64,000 bases of DNA, taken from positions 1 to 64,000 of the forward strand of contig NZ_JAELTN010000015.1 of the NCBI RefSeq assembly GCF_016428855.1, in the 5' to 3' direction. The position numbers and the translations under genes were made by a program. Source of the DNA: Pedobacter sp. ASV28 (GTDB lineage Bacteria; Bacteroidota; Bacteroidia; Sphingobacteriales; Sphingobacteriaceae). Below are positions 61,155 to 64,000 of the stretch, in pieces; the first letter of the stretch is position 1; the number at the start of each line of letters is the position of its first letter. Under the pieces are notes generated by a model. It saw nothing but the letters and a program-made list of their open reading frames with translations. It was not told the origin of the DNA and did not search any database.

Positions 61155-62096
61155 ATGAAGAATATGAAATTTATATATAGTCTACTACTCGCAGCCGTTT
61201 TTATGGGTTGTGAAAAAGAATATGCCGTTAAGGAACCTACATTGAATGTGCACTTAAGTAAGCAAACTTATAGAGTAGGAGATACCATTACTTTTGATTT
61301 TAATGGAGATGCCGATTTTATTACCTTTTACTCGGGTACGAAGCTAAATGATTATCAATTTTCACATAAAGAACGGGTTTACGATGCCGAAATGCTGCTT
61401 TCTTTTAGGTTTGCAAAATATTCTGGTGTAAATGCAAACGTAGCGCAATTAAAATACTCCACAAATTATAATGGTGCTGGTACCATTGAGGCAATTCAAG
61501 CCGCAACATGGACCGATATTTCAGATAAATTTACTTTTCCTACAACAATTGGGCTTTCAAGTGGCGATGCCGTTAATTCCGGAAACTATAATATCAACAC
61601 CTTGTTTATTGATGATAATACCCCTGTTTATTTTTGTTGGTTTTTTAATACCCCGGCAGCAACGCAGCGAACACAAGCTTACGTAGAGGGCTTTAAGGTG
61701 TTTGGAAATGTAATATCAGACCCGAGTCTATCTGGAGAGATTTACAGCTTTGGTGATATGGGCTTTAAAATGTTATATGATCCAAATCAATTTTCTGATA
61801 GTGGCACCACTCTGCCAAACGTGAATGCCACCCGAATTTTGTGGACCGGGCTTTTTCAGAATACCATATCAAAAGTGGGTTATGCGGTTACCGCTCCAAT
61901 TCTGAGAAAGAATACGGTAAATCTGGGCATCGATAAGCCAATTGTAGTTAAGTCTGTAGCCGATCCCGAATCGTCTTCTTACAGCTATGTATACACTACG
62001 CCAGGAACATATAAGGCCACTTTTGTAATGGCAAACAGCAGTGTGTATGGCCGTAAAGAAGTGGTTAAGCAAATTGATATCACAGTAGAACCCTAA
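61155..62096 (+). CDS. DUF5017-like surface lipoprotein of the Sus locus
   Basis: About 313 residues from MKNMKFIYSLLLAAVFMGC (SPII signal). An ATG at 61131 overlapping the susD end is possible but would precede the signal. It has PTLNVHLSKQTYRVGDTITF, then GDADFITFYSGTKLNDY, and a beta-rich rest ending in an Ig/PKD-like SYVYTTPGTYKATFVMANSS. This is the pattern of DUF5017 proteins that follow SusC/D pairs. It is probably a surface glycan-binding protein. The reading frame is intact. Confidence 0.82.
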   Translation: MKNMKFIYSLLLAAVFMGCEKEYAVKEPTLNVHLSKQTYRVGDTITFDFNGDADFITFYSGTKLNDYQFSHKERVYDAEMLLSFRFAKYSGVNANVAQLKYSTNYNGAGTIEAIQAATWTDISDKFTFPTTIGLSSGDAVNSGNYNINTLFIDDNTPVYFCWFFNTPAATQRTQAYVEGFKVFGNVISDPSLSGEIYSFGDMGFKMLYDPNQFSDSGTTLPNVNATRILWTGLFQNTISKVGYAVTAPILRKNTVNLGIDKPIVVKSVADPESSSYSYVYTTPGTYKATFVMANSSVYGRKEVVKQIDITVEP

Positions 62097-62134
62097 GGAA
62101 AATGATCCTCATGATTTTCAAAAATATTTAGAAG

Positions 62135-64000
62135 ATGAAAAAAATATTTATATTATCAATATTTGTGTTTTTAGGCATTACGCAAGGTTTTGCACAGATT
62201 TTTACACAAAACTTTAGTAGTTCAACTACTACATCGGCTTACGTAAATGCTACCACACCTAGTAATGGACAGTTTACATTTATAAGTGCATTCGGCTCTT
62301 CCCCTTTTGTTATTTCAAATGGACGTTTGCTATTGAACAAAGCTGGTAGTGGCTCTGCGCAGGTAGTTAGGAATGTAAATTTCAGTTCAATTCCTGATTT
62401 TGCTTACATCAAATTTAAATTTGAAACGCAAGCAGCAGCTGGAACGACCACAACTGTTAATCATGGTGCTTTTATTGTAGGTGCTGGTTTTGCTAATGAT
62501 GCGAATCTGCCAGATAACACCGCTGTAGGTGGAAAGGCACATAGTAAATTCGGATTTACCATTTCCGACAATACTTTTACGGTAAACTTAATCTCTAATC
62601 TTGCTAACACTACATTCTCTCAAGCTTCTGCCGTGTTTACAGGAGAACAGGAAATTTCTTTTGTGGTAAACAACTCGGGGAGTAGCAAAATATATGCTGC
62701 TCCAAATGGTACTTTTGAAGCGGTAGAGAATGATACCTGGGATTTATGGGTAGGAACAACTAAGGTGTACAATGATATTGCTGCGGTTGGTCCCACAATA
62801 GATATTGCTAATTTTAGGTTTAGCTTTAGTTCTACCATATCGTCTACTAATGTGGCACGATTGTATTTTGACGATATCAATATCTACGACCAATCTATTT
62901 TGCCACCAATAGTTTCTTTTGAAAGTAATGGTGGGGCTGCCGTTCCAGAAATTTATGCGGTGGTTAATCAAACTATTGTAGCCCCAATAGCCCCAACAAA
63001 AATAGGACACACTTTTGGGGGTTGGTATAAAGAAGCAGCCCTAACTAGACCTTGGAATTTTGCTACCGATGTAGTAACCGCTGCGACCACCTTATATGCC
63101 AAATGGAATCCAATGGTTTATACGGTAAGCTTTAACTCAAATGGCGGTACTGCCGTTCCTTCGGCACAAGTAAACTATAATTCAACTTTTAGCGCCCCTA
63201 CTGTCCCAACAAAAGCAGATGTCATATTTGGAGGTTGGTACAAAGAAGCAACCTTAACTACACCTTGGGATTTTGCTGCTGATGTGGTAACGGGAGATAT
63301 GATTCTTTATGCAAAGTGGAATGATCCTAGGCAGTCGATAACTTTTCTTGCTATTGCAGATAAAGTTTATGGCGAAACCCCTTTTACACTTACGGCAACT
63401 GCCAGTTCAGGTTTGCCTGTAACTTATCAGGCATTAACCAATAACATTACCATCAACGGTTCAATAGTAACGATTACGAATACTGGTTTGGCAACCATTA
63501 GGGCAACACAAGTGGGTAATGCAAGTTACAATGCAGCTGCACCTGTTGAGGTGAGCTTTACAGTTAATAAGGCACCGCAAACCATTACTTTTAACCAGCC
63601 CAAACCAGTGAGTCGTTATGCAGGTGTGGTTACCTTAACCGCAACAAGTTCATCGGGTCTGCCTGTAAGTTTTTCAGCAAATGAACCCAGTGTTGGGGTC
63701 ATTACTTCAGATAACAAGTTGCAGGTAAAAGGCTTGGGAACGATAAAAATTATAGCATCTCAACCAGGAAATGAGTTTTATTTGCCAGCAACTGTTATAG
63801 AAAGAGAAGTCGTTGTACACACCGCAGGCTCTGCCCAATTGTTGGTTAATCAGGCGCTTTCCCCAAATGGCGACGGGATTAATGATTCCTTTATGGTGGA
63901 AGGTATAAAAGCTTATCCCGAAAATCAAGTGAAAATTGTGAGCCGTAGTGGTGCGCTAGTCTATGAGCAAAAGGGCTATGATAATGATAAAGTTGTTTTT
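62135..64000 (+). CDS. Large secreted protein with two InlB-type repeats and T9SS type B (CHU_C) domain, truncated by window end
   Basis: ATG at 62135 starts MKKIFILSIFVFLGITQGFAQ (Sec signal) and the frame is open for 622 codons to the last base. An N-terminal beta-sandwich (about 25-255) precedes two InlB B-repeats (TIGR02543-type): VSFESNGGAAVPEIYAVVNQ to YAKW (about 261-327) and VSFNSNGGTAVPSAQVNYNS to YAKW (about 329-396). Two MBG/Ig-like segments follow (QSITFLAIADKVYGETPFTL; QTITFNQPKPVSRYAGVVTL). From about residue 572 LLVNQALSPNGDGINDSFMV is the gliding-motility-associated C-terminal (type B) sorting domain. The protein is exported by the T9SS and is adhesin-like. Confidence 0.93.
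   Translation, partial: MKKIFILSIFVFLGITQGFAQIFTQNFSSSTTTSAYVNATTPSNGQFTFISAFGSSPFVISNGRLLLNKAGSGSAQVVRNVNFSSIPDFAYIKFKFETQAAAGTTTTVNHGAFIVGAGFANDANLPDNTAVGGKAHSKFGFTISDNTFTVNLISNLANTTFSQASAVFTGEQEISFVVNNSGSSKIYAAPNGTFEAVENDTWDLWVGTTKVYNDIAAVGPTIDIANFRFSFSSTISSTNVARLYFDDINIYDQSILPPIVSFESNGGAAVPEIYAVVNQTIVAPIAPTKIGHTFGGWYKEAALTRPWNFATDVVTAATTLYAKWNPMVYTVSFNSNGGTAVPSAQVNYNSTFSAPTVPTKADVIFGGWYKEATLTTPWDFAADVVTGDMILYAKWNDPRQSITFLAIADKVYGETPFTLTATASSGLPVTYQALTNNITINGSIVTITNTGLATIRATQVGNASYNAAAPVEVSFTVNKAPQTITFNQPKPVSRYAGVVTLTATSSSGLPVSFSANEPSVGVITSDNKLQVKGLGTIKIIASQPGNEFYLPATVIEREVVVHTAGSAQLLVNQALSPNGDGINDSFMVEGIKAYPENQVKIVSRSGALVYEQKGYDNDKVVF

Noticed and set aside
1..64000. CRISPR arrays, tRNA, rRNA, insertion sequences
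   Set aside because: No regular spacer-repeat array, tRNA cloverleaf with a GTTCRA loop, rRNA segment or transposase was seen in the window.

Overview
The window is chromosomal DNA of a member of the Bacteroidota, most like Sphingobacteriaceae (Pedobacter-type). The grounds are low GC content, TAnnTTTG-type -7 promoter boxes, weak Shine-Dalgarno signals, a SusC/SusD pair, type IX secretion (T9SS) sorting domains, the gliding/secretion lipoprotein GldD, the futalosine menaquinone pathway, and many SPII lipoproteins. Assignments rest on reading motifs, not on database searches. Bases 7-40 match an Illumina Nextera adapter, so the left edge is a contig end rather than genome.

Layout. (1) 41-3127: end of a surface polysaccharide locus with a GT2 glycosyltransferase (cut off at the contig edge), a Wzx-type flippase and a GT32 glycosyltransferase. 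(2) 3275-15671: housekeeping and envelope genes. These include an S9 peptidase whose lipoprotein signal is separated by a frameshift in a six-base homopolymer, tex, hflX, rbfA, a hemolysin III family protein, a TonB-C protein, a divergent lipid kinase and App1-type phosphatase pair, a META-domain lipoprotein and aat. (3) 15744-21420: an AhpD-like protein, two Crp/Fnr-type regulators, a large SNF2 helicase and a GIN-domain protein. (4) 21497-25307: an AT-rich accessory patch with a lipoprotein that has a glycine linker and an HEAIH metalloprotease motif, two secreted proteins of unknown function, and a decayed gene in three frames. (5) 25308-30631: an FAD oxidoreductase, an ALDH7-like dehydrogenase, a small secreted NTF2-like protein and a TPR protein. 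(6) 30794-39293: core metabolism, with phosphosulfolactate synthase, aroE, gldD, an MBL hydrolase, a LolC/E-type permease, mqnD/mqnB, queD/folE and fabD. (7) 39470-50035: a very large NtrY-like histidine kinase coupled to a giant outer-membrane protein, an AraC regulator, a YceI protein and prfC. (8) 50298-64000: a polysaccharide/glycoprotein utilisation-type locus. It holds a BNR/sialidase-like T9SS protein, an FG-GAP protein broken by a frameshift, SusC, SusD, a DUF5017-like lipoprotein, and a T9SS type B protein with two InlB repeats that runs off the window.

The most unusual signal is in the leader of the susC gene. It has a near-perfect 18-base direct repeat flanking a 10-bp inverted repeat, directly followed by a 13-residue cysteine-rich micro-ORF (MNRCKPSSCCCSG) and another hairpin. 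This looks like a cysteine-sensing leader peptide or attenuator, possibly tying glycan or sulfur-substrate uptake to cysteine supply. No HTCS or sigma/anti-sigma regulator is seen next to this locus, and the SusC lacks an STN domain. Both make local leader control more plausible.
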